DNA from: Volvox africanus
Lineage: Eukaryota > Chlorophyta > Chlorophyceae > Chlamydomonadales > Volvocaceae
Reading direction: 5' to 3'
Length of the DNA: 64,000 bases
NCBI GenBank assembly: GCA_030268105.1
Contig: BSDZ01000021.1
Span: 1,550,001-1,614,000 of the forward strand
Part shown: positions 13,001 to 25,432 of the stretch, one piece after another
Layout: each line of letters begins with the position of its first letter
Position numbering within the stretch: the first letter of the stretch is position 1
Program-made: the position numbers and the translations under genes
Notes under the pieces: model-generated
What the model was told of the DNA's origin: nothing
Database searches by the model: none
The model's input: the letters and a program-made list of their open reading frames with translations, nothing else

Positions 13001-16000
13001 ACTCATGGCCCTTGATAATCCTCATTCCACCCGCATGCCCCATCAACCCCCCCCACCCCCTCCACCCGACCTTCCCACTCCCGCAGCAAATCAACCTCGA
13101 CCTGCGAGTCACCGCCCGGACCACACAAGTGTCGTCCACAACCGGCAATAACTGCGTGATACAGGTGGGGCTGTGGTTCTTGTGTGGTTCCTGGCAGCAC
13201 GTTGCGTGTCCTTTTCATCACTTCGCCAGTCGTCGCCGGTGTGCCTGACGTTACATTGTGGGTGGGTAAGCACCGCTCCGGAGTGTGTGTGTCGAGCTGT
13301 TCAACTCCCGACGCGGTGGGGGGTGCCGAACTGCCGTTGAGAGCTCTGATGAACTCAATCGATAGGCAGCACCTCAGATAGGGTTGCACATGTAGCTGGA
13401 CAACACCCGCTTTCACGAGCTGACGAGCCGACAACTTGGGCTGAATGCCCATGATGCAGCCTGGTGCCCCGCATGTGTTTTCCCCCTTCCTTACCCATGC
13501 CTCAAACCTTCCTGCTCCTCCCTCCCTCGCCTCCCTCGGTGGCTCCACCCTTGCCTCCACACCGACCGCAGCCTGACAAACTGACACAAACCGATACCAT
13601 CGTGGAGAAGCGGAACTACTATAATGTGACGCCCGCGGCGCCTCCCTTCCCGCCGCCGCCGTTCCTTCCACCCTTCCCGCCGCCACCACGGCCACCGAGT
13701 CCACCCCCGCCGCCGCCCTCGCCGCCACCATTCCCCCCCCCGCCATCACCTTCGCCGCCTCCGCCTCCTTCACCTCCACCCTTCCCTCCACCGCCCTTAC
13801 CACCATCTCCTCTTCCACCAAACCCGCCACCTCCCAGTCCTCCACCGCCCTCGCCGCTGCCCCCTAGCCCAAGTCCCCCACCGCCCTCACCGCCTCCACC
13901 TTCCCCACCATCACCAAGTCCCCCTTCACCGTCCCCACCCAGCCCGGCACCTCCAAGTCCTCCCCCACCCAGTCCCCCGCCTCCCCCGCCTCCCCCCCCA
14001 CCGGCGCCACCTCCCCCTTCCCCGCCGCCCCCCTCGCCGCCCCCACCTAGCCCACTACCACCTTCACCACCGCCACCAAGTCCGTTGCCCCCATCGCCCC
14101 CACCGCCCCCACCTTCTCCTCCACCGCCGCGGCCGCCCAGCCCCACGCCGCCCAGCCCAGCACCACCCTCCCCGCTACCCCCGTCCCCCCCTCCCAGCCC
14201 AAGACCCCCAAGCCCATTACCTCCAAGCCCGCCACCACCAAGCCCTCTGCCACCAAGCCCACCCCCATCACCCAACCCTCCATCTCCTCCGTCACCGCCC
14301 ACGCCACCTACACCGCCTCCACCATTGCCACCGCCATCACCTCCGCTGCCGCCGTCACCTCCCCCCCCTTCGCCCATTCCGCCCTCACCACCTCCGCCCT
14401 CGCCGCCGCCGCCCTCACCACCACCTCCATCACCGCCGCCGCCATCACCACCACCGCCATTACCGCCATCACCGCCTCCACCACCGCCGCCACCATCGCC
14501 GCGTCCCCCCCTTCCTCCTTCACCGCCGCCTCCAAGTCCACCGTCTCCAAAGCCACCGAGCCCATCACCACCGAGCCCTTCACCGCCATCGCCACCACCA
14601 CCGAGCCCATTACCACCGTCACCGTTGCCGCCATCACCACCACCGCCACCGCTGCCTCCAAGTCCGAGTCCGCCAAGCCCTCCACCCCCCCCGCCGTCGC
14701 CGCCACCACCATCACCACCACCACCTAGCCCGTTTCCGCCATCACCACCGCCGCCGTTGCCCCCAAGCCCTCCACCCCCCAGTCCGCCGCCCCCAAGCCC
14801 TCCACCCCCAAGCCCACCGTCGCCGAGTCCTCCACCTTCCCCATCACCGCCTCCCCCGCCAGATCCACCCGCGCCTCCGCCAGTACCCGTGCCACCCTCA
14901 CCATCTCCACCACCATCTCCGCCCGATCCACCATCGCCTGATCCCCCCAGCCCACCACCATCGCCTGATCCACCTTCGCCACCATCACCTGATCCACCTT
15001 CGCCACCACCAAGCCCGCTGCCACCAAGTCCCTCACCGCCGTCACCGCCGCCACCCAGCCCGCCGCCACCGTCACCCCCACCACCCAGCCCGATACCGCC
15101 ATCGCCCCCTCCGCCGTCACCGCCCTCCCCCGATCCCCCGAGTCCCTCTCCGCCATCGCCCGAGCCGCCATCACCCGAGCCACCCTCACCCTCACCGCCT
15201 CTGCCACCCTCACCATCGCCACCGTCTCCCCTGCCGCCCAGTCCCGATCCGCCCTCCCCCCTACCACCTAGTCCATCCCCGCCCAGCCCAGAGCCGCCTT
15301 CACCCGAACCTCCACTACCCCCCAGCCCGGAGCCTCCTTCACCACCGCCCCCTAGCCCTTACCCACCATCACCTCCACCGCCATCGCCCCTCCCACCCAA
15401 CCCACCGCCTCCTAGCCCCCAGCCTCCCAGCCCGGAGCCGCCCAGCCCGCCTCCGCCTCCACCCCCACCATCACCTCCAAGCCCGCCTCTCTTTCCCTTC
15501 CCACCATCTCCCTCTCCTCCACCATCTCCACCATCACCATCTCCGCCGTCCCCCGAGCCACCAACTCCCAGTCCCCCGCCCTCCCCCCTTCCCCCTGACC
15601 CACCCCCGCCAAGTCCCGACCCTCCATCTCCATTGCCCCCATCGCCACCACCGCCTAGTCCATCACCCCCACCACCCCCTTCACCTCCGGAGCCTCCACC
15701 GCCGGAGCCGCCTTCGCCACCTCCTAGCCCACCGCCATCACCACCACCACCTAGCCCACCCCCGCCTAACCCGCCACCACCAAGCCCTACCCCGCCATCA
15801 CCGCCGCCCCCGCCGCCACCGCTGCCTCCAAGCCCGGAACCGCCATCACCCTCGCCGCCGCCACCGCCGCCACCGCAACCCCCTTCACCCTCACCACCGC
15901 TACCACCCTCACCGGAGCCCCCTAGCCCGGAGCCCCCTTCACCACCACCACCGCCACCACCACCATCCCCGCCGTCCCCCGAGCCGCCGGCCCCACCGCC

Positions 16001-19000
16001 GTCTCCGTTGCCGCCCTCCCCTCAGCCCCCCCCCTCTCCGTCCCCGCCGCCACCCTCGCCGCCGCCCCCGGACCCGCCCTCGCCACCGTCGCCGATTCCT
16101 CCCAGCCCCGAACCACCATCTCCGGAGCCACCGAGCCCGCCACCGCCGAGCCCACCCTTATTGCCGCCGCCGTCGCCAAAGCCACCCCCACCTCCGCCCA
16201 ACCCACCCCCAGTGCCAAAGTAAGTGCTATCGGTGCGTCACTACAAAGCGCCATATCCTCGAAGAGATTCTTTTGGCGACCTCCTATGCCAGGCTGATAC
16301 CTTGCCCGTGAGGCTTCCATCCGCAATAGTCGTTCCCCCGTCTCGCTTTTATTCCTTTGCCTGTCTTTGCAACCTTAATGCAAGTTCTTGTATCTATGTG
16401 TTAATATCGCATTCATTAATAACCTGCTACTCCTCTGGGCATTGCTTGGGTTTGTTCTTTCTCACGCGCATGCAGTTGCGACTGCTCCAAGATTCCACCC
16501 GTCGATGCCACAACGAACGCCTGCCCAGCGAACAATATCATTTTGCGGTTCAAGGAAGGCAATAACCGCTTCAATAACAGTTTGATTGAGACAAAAGTCT
16601 GCGTACCCAGGTTTGGTTACGACAACGTCACAGACATATACAAGGTGAGTTGGATTGGCTGGTTGGTCACAGAGCTCACGACAGCACTCTGATGTACAAC
16701 GTCATAACCTTCACCTGAATTCGTTTCTGCCTGTCCCTCTTTTGTCTTGCAGTTTGCGTTTTGCTGGAGCACAAGCTGCCCTGTTCTCCAGCACCTGAGC
16801 AACAAGCAGTTCAGGATATACTTTGACAACATGGATCTTACACCGGCCCTGCCCGACAACCGCCTGGCTCAGACCCCGCTGGTTGTCACCCATTTGACAC
16901 CAGAATGCGCTAAGCCCACCACAATCGTGGACCTGGTCAACAACGTGAGCACTTACCTGATCAGCACTCAGCAGAAGCTACTGCAGTTTCCCCAACCCGG
17001 CCTGGCAGCTATGGACATGGATGTGAACGTCTCCGCGGGCTGCAATGACGAATGGTACGTTCTTACGAATCCGTCGGCAAGCCGGATAGGGAGCAGTGTT
17101 GATAACTGGCCAGAGAAGCGGCCCTGCCTTGTGCATTGAGGGGATCAAGGCCGCGGAAGATGCGCACCCCAATCCTTCCCGAGGAGTGGGTTTCACCGCC
17201 ACCACCACCACTACCACCACCTCCTTGTCATCCGCCTCCCCATTTCCTTTTTATTGGCATCCATGATGATGTCTGGGGGCCCCCATGCGTCCGCCGTCAT
17301 CACCGTTGCGCAACTAACATTCGCCACTAACCCTCACTACTAGCGCTCACTTGTCAAGCGGACTATAGCCACAACGGTTGGCTGAAAAGCTTCGTTTCAA
17401 ATTGCATAAATAAACCGCAGAGTCAGGAGTCTACTGCCTCCTAAGTCCCCATCTGCTTCCCCATGCCCACAGGATCGTGTTCGCAATGGTCCCCGTCCAT
17501 GACGTCGGAGGCCTTACGCCGCCTATTCCGCCAGCTGCGTGCCCCTGCTGGGACACACCCACTAATGGCGTATGCCCGGGCATTAAGGTAATAAGGCTGC
17601 AGAAGTTATACCCATTGATCAAAGCTTTCCGTTTTAATTAGGTGTCGCGACACAACACCTAATCAGCACAACGCGTGACAAAGGAGGTGTGTCGTGATAA
17701 TGGAAAAAGCTACGTTTTACCACCAGCACCACCACCTGCCCTGCCCCTGTTGCTGTCTTACGCGCTGCTCGGACCCTCTCATGGCATCTCCTCGTTCGTT
17801 CCGCAGGTACCGATCACCCTGACGACCTTGGACCTTCCAACCGAAGAAACGTACGTGCAGTGCATTGACCCTGCCAACTACGACACCAGGACTGGCAGGA
17901 TGGCCTACAGGTACGTGCCTCCAACTGGCCTGTATAATAAAATATCTTTACAATTTATTTCGAAGCCCGCGGACTCTGTTGGAGGCAGGGGGATCGGTAT
18001 ATGAGATTCGTGGATAAGAAAAGACGTTGTGGAACGCGCGGAGTTTTGGTGATCGGTCCGTTCATGCAAACGAGGCGGGCATCGCACAACACAGGCAATG
18101 GGGTTATTGCGCCCTAAAGAAGCTTAATCAATCATGATTGCGACTCAAACAAAGCCGCCAAAACGTGGTCAGTTGGACCTCGCAACGCATCGCAACGAAC
18201 GAAATCTCAACGGCGCCAGCGAAAGAGAAGATGCAGATCACGATACCAAAACAGTTAGCAAGCGGCAGAGCACCAACAGAAGCCCAGGTGAATATGCCCG
18301 CAACCCTGCGTCCGGCCCTGCGGACTAGGCTCCATACCCGCCGCAAGTCTTGCTTTCTGCTGCCAGTCCCCCTATACAAAGCAGCAGCCAGCTAAGAAAG
18401 CGTTCGGAGGTTTGACGTCGGATATTTCAATGTTCTTGAAGGCATCGAATGGTGAGCTCCAATAAACGACAAAGACTTCTCAAGTTAGCAGCTGGAACAT
18501 CGCGGCTGACGGCCTGAGGAAAGTACGACTCACAAATTCTGGGGAATGAGTTACACTTTTGTCATTGGCACTTTGTGAGTTCGTGAAATCCTGTTGCAAT
18601 CGGCTGTTTGTTACGCAAGTCTCTATATTAGAAAGCAGATTTACCATTATATAAATCAATAAACACATATTCCGTCCTCCTCAAAGGTTTTTGTAGGTGT
18701 CGGTGGTGCTCCCGGAAAGATGAATTTGGGACTGGGGGGCCTCCCTGAACAAAATGCTACAACCTGAAGAACCCTGGCGAGAGGCTCCTGACCCGCCTTC
18801 CGTTAACCTCTGTTTGCCTGCAGCTTCTGCTGGCGTTACGCCTGCTTGCCTCCGGTCTTTGCCACCACCCGCTTTACTGCGACCTGCCCCGAGCTTGAGC
18901 GATGGAATATCGCCAAGATGGGAGGCAACTTCTCTCTCGACTTTCAGAGGCTGGAGGGCGTCCAGATGGTTGCGATTGGTGGGTGTTTGCTCGTATATGA

Positions 19001-22000
19001 CCATAGCGTGAAAGTGCCTATGTTAGACCCTACGGCTAGGGCTTTCCGTACACACTTTTATGAATATTAATTGGTATACTATTATACTGGTATATATGGT
19101 ATAACCTTTATCCTCTTATTCCCCGCGCGTCCCTGACCGCAGGCCACCCAAAGAACAGTACAATCGGTGACATCAGGTACGACATCTCCGACGACGACAC
19201 CGTTGTCCAACTGCCCGATGGCGGCTTCGGCAACATCACGTTCATTTACACGGTTCCGCCGGGCTTCGACGATTTGTCAGCCGCAATCACCATGGATGCC
19301 GTCGGCCCCCGGCCCCCGCCACCGCCACGCGCCCCCTTCACTGGGTGCACATGTCCCTTGGTGCCGGAGCGGACCATTGGCGGTACAGCCGGTCAATGCA
19401 ACAGCACCTATGCGACCATGACTGTCACTTTCGCCAATGTCACAGATAAACCGGACAACTTCACGGCCTTCTACCAGTGTGTGCCCTGGCCCAACTATGG
19501 TGAGTTTGTCCGGAGAAGGGGGGAATAGGCGCAGAGAGAAAGAGGGGATGACTGGGGCCATCGGATGCACGGATGTCACGGATCTTGAATTTTAGGATCG
19601 TGGCGGTGGCAAGTCGGTGCGACCCACGGCGAGCGATCAGTGCGTGACGTCTTCTATAGTATGTGAAGCCCTATCCGTCGTAGTCGGACACGTACGGCAC
19701 ACGTTTCCACGATATAGAGAAGCAGAAGCATCTTCTCAGCATCTCGAGAGGCGTTTGCGACTCTCAACTACTACATTATCGGCAGCGGCAGCAGCAGCCG
19801 GTTGCAGCGCGGACTGATAACAGCGGCAAGTTATGTCAGTCGAAATCGTGCCTTTCCTTCTCCCTGTCTTCCTGATTCTGTTTGGATAATGTTATTACGG
19901 TTTGTCGTTGCTGAACCAACACCGTTGGCGTCTTGGCAGCTGCTAACACCACCGACTGAAATATTGTCACGCTATGTGTCTGCAATCCGATCCGATCCCG
20001 ACGTGTTTGCGCAGACATCCTTCTTCGCGAGATGGCCTGGAGCCACTGCTGGGCGTAAGTCACGGCGGGGTGCCAAGGGCCGGGTGGGGCTTTAGGTGGC
20101 TGTTGGCCGTCTGTTAGAGGAGCCTCTCTAAGCAACCCTCTAAGCAATTTCGACAAAGGATGCAAGTTGGCAGTGACAGCATACCGCGCATTACTGGGGC
20201 ATTCGCGTGGCACCAGGGCATGCTCTTCACATCAGCACCTAAGGAATCATACCACATGTCCACCTCCCCTCTTCATCCATTCGCCCTGGGCTATTCGCTC
20301 ATCATCAATGTGCCCACATCATCACCGTCTTCCATCGCCTCTGCCCCCGCAGCAAAATGTGTCTGCCGAAGATTTTCGAGAATGCTTCCTACAACGTGGC
20401 GATCAACCAGGTCACCAAGCACAACATCGCGCTCATGCCGCCGGCAAAGTACCAACTCATCCTCTTTCCAGCGCCGTACGGCATGCAGATTTACACCACT
20501 CTGTACCCGGTCAGCGGCAGCCCAATGGAATACAATTCAACAGTCGGATCCGCAGTCATCGGCGGCACCCAGCAGGACATTGACATGCCGGCGCTGTCCA
20601 ACCTGACGATTCGCTATTACATCCCTTCCAGATGGGACGTTGACGGGCTGGCGGCGGCGACTGTTCTCCGAATGGTTAAGGGCTCGGAGGTGCCGAGACC
20701 GCCATTGCCGCCAGCGCCGCCGCCAGCACCACCAGCGCCGCCGCCACTTCCTGCAGCCGTGGAGCGGGTCCAGGTAAGCCTAGCCTTGAGGACACCTGTT
20801 GTGGTCATTGCCGAAGAGCCTGTGCGTGGCGTAGCACCTCTGTTCGGGTACGCGGTAGTGGTTGTCCTTACTTGCCTGACACGCAGCAGCCGTGGCTACG
20901 GACATAGGGGGGAGAAGAGGTCATCCAGAAGCTACTCCTATCCCTGTGTCCTACCTTGCACGGCATGAATCTGTGCTCAGCCCGTGCCGACCCTGCCTTG
21001 GCAAGCCCTATATGCGCGGGTGGACATGACTATTGATTTTTGCCCTGGTAACCCGTGCCTGCTTGCTGTCCGCCCGCGTAGATTACAACGGACTTCATGC
21101 TCACTGCCAATATTTCCCTAGAAACGCTTGGAGGCGGCTTTCAGTACGCAGGGTGAGTACTCAGCAGGGCGAATGAGAAATGCTTAAAGGTGGGAAGCGC
21201 AAAGGATTGGGTGAGGGCGGCTACAGTCTCACTGCTCTGAGGCATATGCAGCCACTCCTGCCTCGCTTAATGCCGGGAGGTGCCTGATGAATGTCGTTGA
21301 CAGTTGAATGACTTTCCAGTCTACGACCTTATCCCCGAAGTTTGACATGTGACAGTCGGAGCCTGTTACATTGTTCTTTACTTCGCTCCGGAACCAATTT
21401 ATCGCTGCAACAGGAAGTACGTAACTGTGCCTGTCAAGTTCTACGATTATCAGCTGCTGCCAGACTGCACGGACGCCAGCATCGCAGCCTACAAGGCGCG
21501 CGTCCAACAGGCGCTGAGTCTCAATGACACTTCGGGCATCAACATAAACTGCCGCTACGCAGTGTCGACGTACGGTCAATCGGTGCGGCGTATGCTGCGC
21601 AGGATGCTTGTCAGCGCGACGACGACGGGTTCCTGGACCCTGCGAAAGGTTGGTTTGACGTCGGCTGCAACGACGATGGAGCGGCGCTTCCTTCAAACAA
21701 CCACGTCAACGACACCGATGATGGACGTGTCCGTGACGTACCCAGACACCACCGGCGTCGCCACGGCCGTCTCAGCCAACCAGGCCTGTACTAATTTGAA
21801 CAACGTGGGCGGCAGCTGCGACGCCGCACCATCAGGGCTTATTGAGGCCGCCTACGTACAACACACGTCTGTCCTGCCAGCGGCATCCGTGACGGACAAC
21901 GGCTGCACATCGAGCAGCACTGCGGCGCTGAACGCACTAATTCAAAGTGGCCAGGTCACGGCGTCCCAGGTGCAAGTCCAGGCCTGCACGAGCCAAGTAA

Positions 22001-22377
22001 TCCCGGCGCAGAAAGCAGTTGCATCTTCACCTGCACCTGCATCTTCACCTGCACCTGCACCTGCATCTTCACCTGCACCTGCATCTTCACCTGCATCTTC
22101 ACCTGCACCGCAAGGATCCTCGGGGAATAACGGTATCCCCAAGGGTGGCATCGCAGGCATTGTCATCGGCTCTGTCGGTGGCGTGCTTATCGTGGCGATT
22201 GTCGGCTTAGTAATCAAGAACAGGTTCGACCGGGCCGATACGGTGACCATTGGGAATGCCAGGGAAACGGGTCCAGCACCCAGAGGCAGCCGCTGGCGCA
22301 CGTATAGTATGCAGCAGCGTGCGGAGCAGGCCACCTCGGGCCAACGGCCAGTGGCTGGGGTATCCGTGTACTCTTGA
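7082..22377 (+). CDS. Hydroxyproline-rich, membrane-anchored extracellular-matrix glycoprotein (24 exons)
   Basis: Exons: 7082-7220, 7432-7559, 7863-8091, 8530-8619, 9128-9519, 9670-9789, 10157-10382, 10808-10955, 11205-11335, 11448-11770, 11971-12300, 12553-12639, 13087-13164, 13572-16219, 16476-16644, 16753-17054, 17473-17587, 17807-17910, 18824-18978, 19143-19499, 20015-20054, 20353-20773, 21082-21152, 21414-22377. They total 7767 nt (2588 aa) with all phases consistent. Residues 1-27 form a signal peptide; an alternative ATG two codons in (7088) has better context. Then come a Cys-rich region with a small PPSPPPPP linker, a segment around residues 370-500 resembling the class-I glutamine-amidotransferase-like fold, a DUF4215-type Cys/Asp/Gly motif near 547-596, an (S)PPPP rod of about 870 residues (exon 14), Cys-rich modules, an SPAPA stalk, one membrane helix near 2513-2536 and a basic cytosolic tail. 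By analogy with volvocine wall proteins the prolines are probably hydroxylated and O-glycosylated. Family recognition is at architecture level; it is not a typical pherophorin. Confidence 0.88.
12343..12384. repeat. Short tandem repeat in ECM gene intron 11
   Basis: The units TCTGTAGG and TTCTGTAGG alternate about five times directly after exon 11, within the intron. This is a plain microsatellite. Confidence 0.75.
13632..16215 (+). repeat. Coding (S)PPPP repeat tract in one 2.65-kb exon
   Basis: Exon 14 of the ECM gene encodes roughly 860 residues made almost only of Pro and Ser (motifs [20 protein letters not shown]), with scattered Leu, Asp, Glu, Lys and Arg. The units are degenerate in length and codon choice (CCA, CCG, CCC and CCT are mixed), so this is an old, diversified array. 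The charge pattern changes along it: D/E-rich EPPSP and DPPSP units concentrate from about 14860 onward. Polyproline-II rods of this kind are known as the shaft of volvocine cell-wall glycoproteins. The antisense Gly-rich open frames here are shadows. Confidence 0.9.
22019..22110 (+). repeat. Coding Ser/Pro/Ala stalk repeat (SPAPA) before the membrane helix
   Basis: A hexanucleotide-based array (CACCTG/CATCTT units) in the last exon of the ECM gene encodes alternating SPAPA and SPASS units just before the transmembrane helix. This is a typical flexible, O-glycosylatable stalk. Confidence 0.85.
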
Positions 22378-22792
22378 AGACGGTTTACAAAGGGATAGGC
22401 AGGTGTGTAGCAGTTAGCAACTCTGCGCCGAACTATGTGGGCCCGATGCAGCGATGCAATACACCTGGCGCATTGCGGTCTGCAGTATGCAATTACGTTG
22501 CATGTATGTCTGGGTAGAGCATGCGCCCGGTTAGCTCTTGAGGGTGAGCGCAAGCAACACGTTTGGATGCGGCATGCTCGGAACATACATGGAGCGTGCT
22601 TGTGAAGCGGGGCCCTCAGCTCGAGCACCAGCTTAAAAATGCTTTTATAATTGGTTCAGCGAGGTTGTGGCTGTGGTGTGTTGGCAGTGGTTGCGACGGG
22701 TATGTTATGGGTGTGCATTCTGCGTGGCTTAGTGGGGCGGGATTTCAATGCAGTGCAAGGAGTAGGGCCGCCTCTGCTTACACGCACATGTC

Positions 22793-22825
22793 GGCACGGA
22801 AGCCGCCAACATCGGCTTCCGTGCC
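22793..22825. other. Perfect 12-bp hairpin
   Basis: GGCACGGAAGCC (22793-22804) and GGCTTCCGTGCC (22814-22825) are exact reverse complements around a 9-nt loop. It lies about 0.4 kb downstream of the ECM stop codon, possibly within its 3' UTR. A duplex this short fits an RNA stem but is not diagnostic of any class. Confidence 0.8.
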
Positions 22826-24176
22826 GCCAACACCGACGCCGCGGGCCCATTGCTGTTGGCGGCGCGCAGCCCTAGGACTGCAACATCCGTCAGCTTCTTA
22901 GCTGGCACAGAGCTTGATTCTATGACGTGCTAAACATAATCTCACATGGCGATGCTTCTTGTATCTCATTTTCCGACGAGGTGTGTGCACAAGGCTGCAC
23001 GTCTGGGACGCTGGGCCATGTGGGTAGTTGCCCCGCCGCCCCGCCGGTTGGTTTCCCCTCATCTGGGGCCCAGTGCCATCTGGGGTTCATTATGGAAGCT
23101 GTTACTGTTCTGTATTGTGATAGCGAAGGCTTGATCGCCACGTTGCGGGCCTCGGGGTCTTGGTGGTGGCGACAAGGTAATGGTTGGTGGCAGCGATCAG
23201 GGCATAGTGGCGGAGCGGACACGCTACCATGGGCTGGGGTATTGGCTGCTTCACCTTCCCCTCTGCCTCCATGGACCGCACCTCCTCCGTGGCGGAACAG
23301 CACCTTCGTCCATGGCATTAATCACCACTTGCACCATGTACAGCAGGGAAAGGCCACAGAAGCTCGTTGGGGTCGTGCCTCAAGCATATGCGCCGTGCAC
23401 TCCCCACGCGCCACGCTTGCATTACACGGCTGCATATGTTGTACAAAATCCACTCCTAAATGGATACAGATGTATATTCAGGTGCTTGTGTAGTCATTTG
23501 GTCTTACCATGCAGGTTCTGGATTGAATGGTCGCAGGGAAAGACAGTCTTCATGCATCTTCGTCCTTGTGCATATGTGTGGTATGCGTGTGCGGGTGTAC
23601 GCGGTTACGTGTGCTTGGGTGCAAGGGCACGTGTACGCATGCGCCTGTGCCCGTGGGCGGTAGCGTGACGCCTGCGCTCTCCACTGCGCTTGCTGGCTTG
23701 CTAGTTTGTTTTGCAGAAATGTGTCAAAGGTGATGAACGAACAGGGATGGAGCCGCGCTGCTGCCGCACACCTAATGTTGCGGTAACTGCATGGTCCATC
23801 ACCCGCGACCTGCCGCTGGTCGTTGGGGTGTGGTGGCAGTAGGCTCCCTAAAATAAGTGGGGGGCCAAGCTACCTTTCGATTTATCTACCCCCGGCTACC
23901 CAGGGCCGCGCAATGTGCGAGTATCCGCAGGAGGTCGGCGAGTTGCATGCTGCCATAACAAGCATCGGGGGTGGCGGGCGGGTGCCCTATTTCAGTGAAC
24001 ATGTTACATGCGTTGCGGTACAGGAACGTACATAATCCCGTTTAATACCTTGCCTTCGTTGGGCAATCAACCCAACCGTTAGGACCATTCGTGCGAGGAT
24101 GGCTGATGTAGGGGAGTATGGAGTGCTTGTGGTATGGGACCCCACCACGTCCGGAGTAAATAGATGGGGTTAGTGA

Positions 24177-24533
24177 TTATGTTGATGACAGTAGTAGCGG
24201 AGACGGCGTTGACCAATATTTTTCGCCATGCTCGACCTCGGGCTGCCCGAACATGCACGCTTCGGCGTACGCCAGGACCCTTACGAATCGGATTCGTGGT
24301 TCGTGCGCTAGCTGCGTGCATTCTTTTGATTTTCGGGCGAGGAATGTGCGCAACATTGCAGTAGCTATTCGTACTTCTCTGGCTGTCTCCAATAGCAACT
24401 TCTCCTCACGCGCTCGGGGAATTGGCTCAGAGAATTCCTCCGTCTTCTGCGAGTTTCGCCATCGTGGCAAGAGTTGGCCTGACAATGATACCCTTTTTAC
24501 CCTGGTTACGCCTTCCGCCTGACGTACTTTCAT
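24177..24533 (-). CDS. Possible coding segment, unrecognised
   Basis: A 118-codon open frame whose middle part (minus strand, roughly 24430 to 24215) reads like real protein: a charged, probably helical stretch containing EEKLLLETAREVRIA and then RIRFVRVLAYAEACMFGQPE. No splice partners or start could be assigned and no family is recognised. It may be an exon of an unidentified gene, a transposon relic or chance. Confidence 0.2.
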   Translation of the reverse strand: MKVRQAEGVTRVKRVSLSGQLLPRWRNSQKTEEFSEPIPRAREEKLLLETAREVRIATAMLRTFLARKSKECTQLAHEPRIRFVRVLAYAEACMFGQPEVEHGEKYWSTPSPLLLSST

Positions 24534-25432
24534 GGGACCGCTGAAAGAATAGCGGACTATGACGCAACGCTGCGCGACCTAGATTGGAACTGGTACGAAG
24601 ATGCGTTTCCATGGCCGGACTGATGCTGATTCTTTTCAGGTACAGACCGGATGGTCGCATTGATCCTTGCCTGCTACCACGCTGCGCTGCGCTGCTTTGG
24701 CGAAAAAGATGGGCCTTAGTATTGTAAGCAACTCTTCAGTAGCATGGTCAGCCGAAGTATTACCTGGCATGGCTTCCCGTGCACCACAATGCACTACGTC
24801 CCCTTGGCGTCGGGGACAGAACACGCCCTGACACTAGCAATATCTGGGATGTCAGCATGCGGAAGCACGTACCCCAAATCCCGCAGGATCCGGTGATCCA
24901 CTCAAAAATGCTTGTAAAAGCTTCGACAGGAAAGCTTCCGTCTACTCGTTTCTACTCTGAGGCTGCAGGTTTACTGGGGCTCGGCTTGCCGGTTTGGCTA
25001 GGTTAGACAGGCCTCGAAAGGGCCTCTATAATGGCCATCCATTATATGCTGATGGGAGGCACAACTTCTCTATATGAGAGGGATAAATCATGTATAAGTA
25101 AATATCTCAAGTGAAGTTGCCTCCCCTCTTCTTTCGAGGGCGTGCTGCGTATCGTACCTCATGCCGCATGCGACGGTGACAGCATGCGGTGCTGCAAACG
25201 TCGACCCCACACCTCCAACAAAGGAAAGTTGTATGTCTGAGATATGAAACTGTTGATCTTAAAACAATCCTATAAATTTATCAGTGCCTGGCCCCCGGTT
25301 ATGTGGCAACACTGTATTCGGGCAACAGCGTAACTGCGCGTCAACATAAGCTAATATTTCTGGTTTCATTTAAGTATTGATAATCCTTAGATTTCAACGT
25401 TGGCAGATAGTTGTTGAGCCTCTTCACCAAGC

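Larger units (their letters stand above)
22378..25432. other. Intergenic region downstream of the ECM gene
   Basis: No gene could be built here. The first part should contain the ECM gene 3' UTR; the nearest TGTAA (the volvocine poly(A) signal) on the plus strand that I found is far away at 24723. The region contains a perfect hairpin at 22793 and a minus-strand open frame at 24177-24533, both listed separately. The promoter and 5' UTR of the FAM32A-like gene should lie just upstream of 25433. Confidence 0.5.

Noticed and set aside
13619..15651. Long antisense Gly-rich and Ala/Val/Met-rich open frames opposite the proline exon
   Set aside because: They are the complement of Pro codons in the ECM exon; no splice structure, start context or family supports them.
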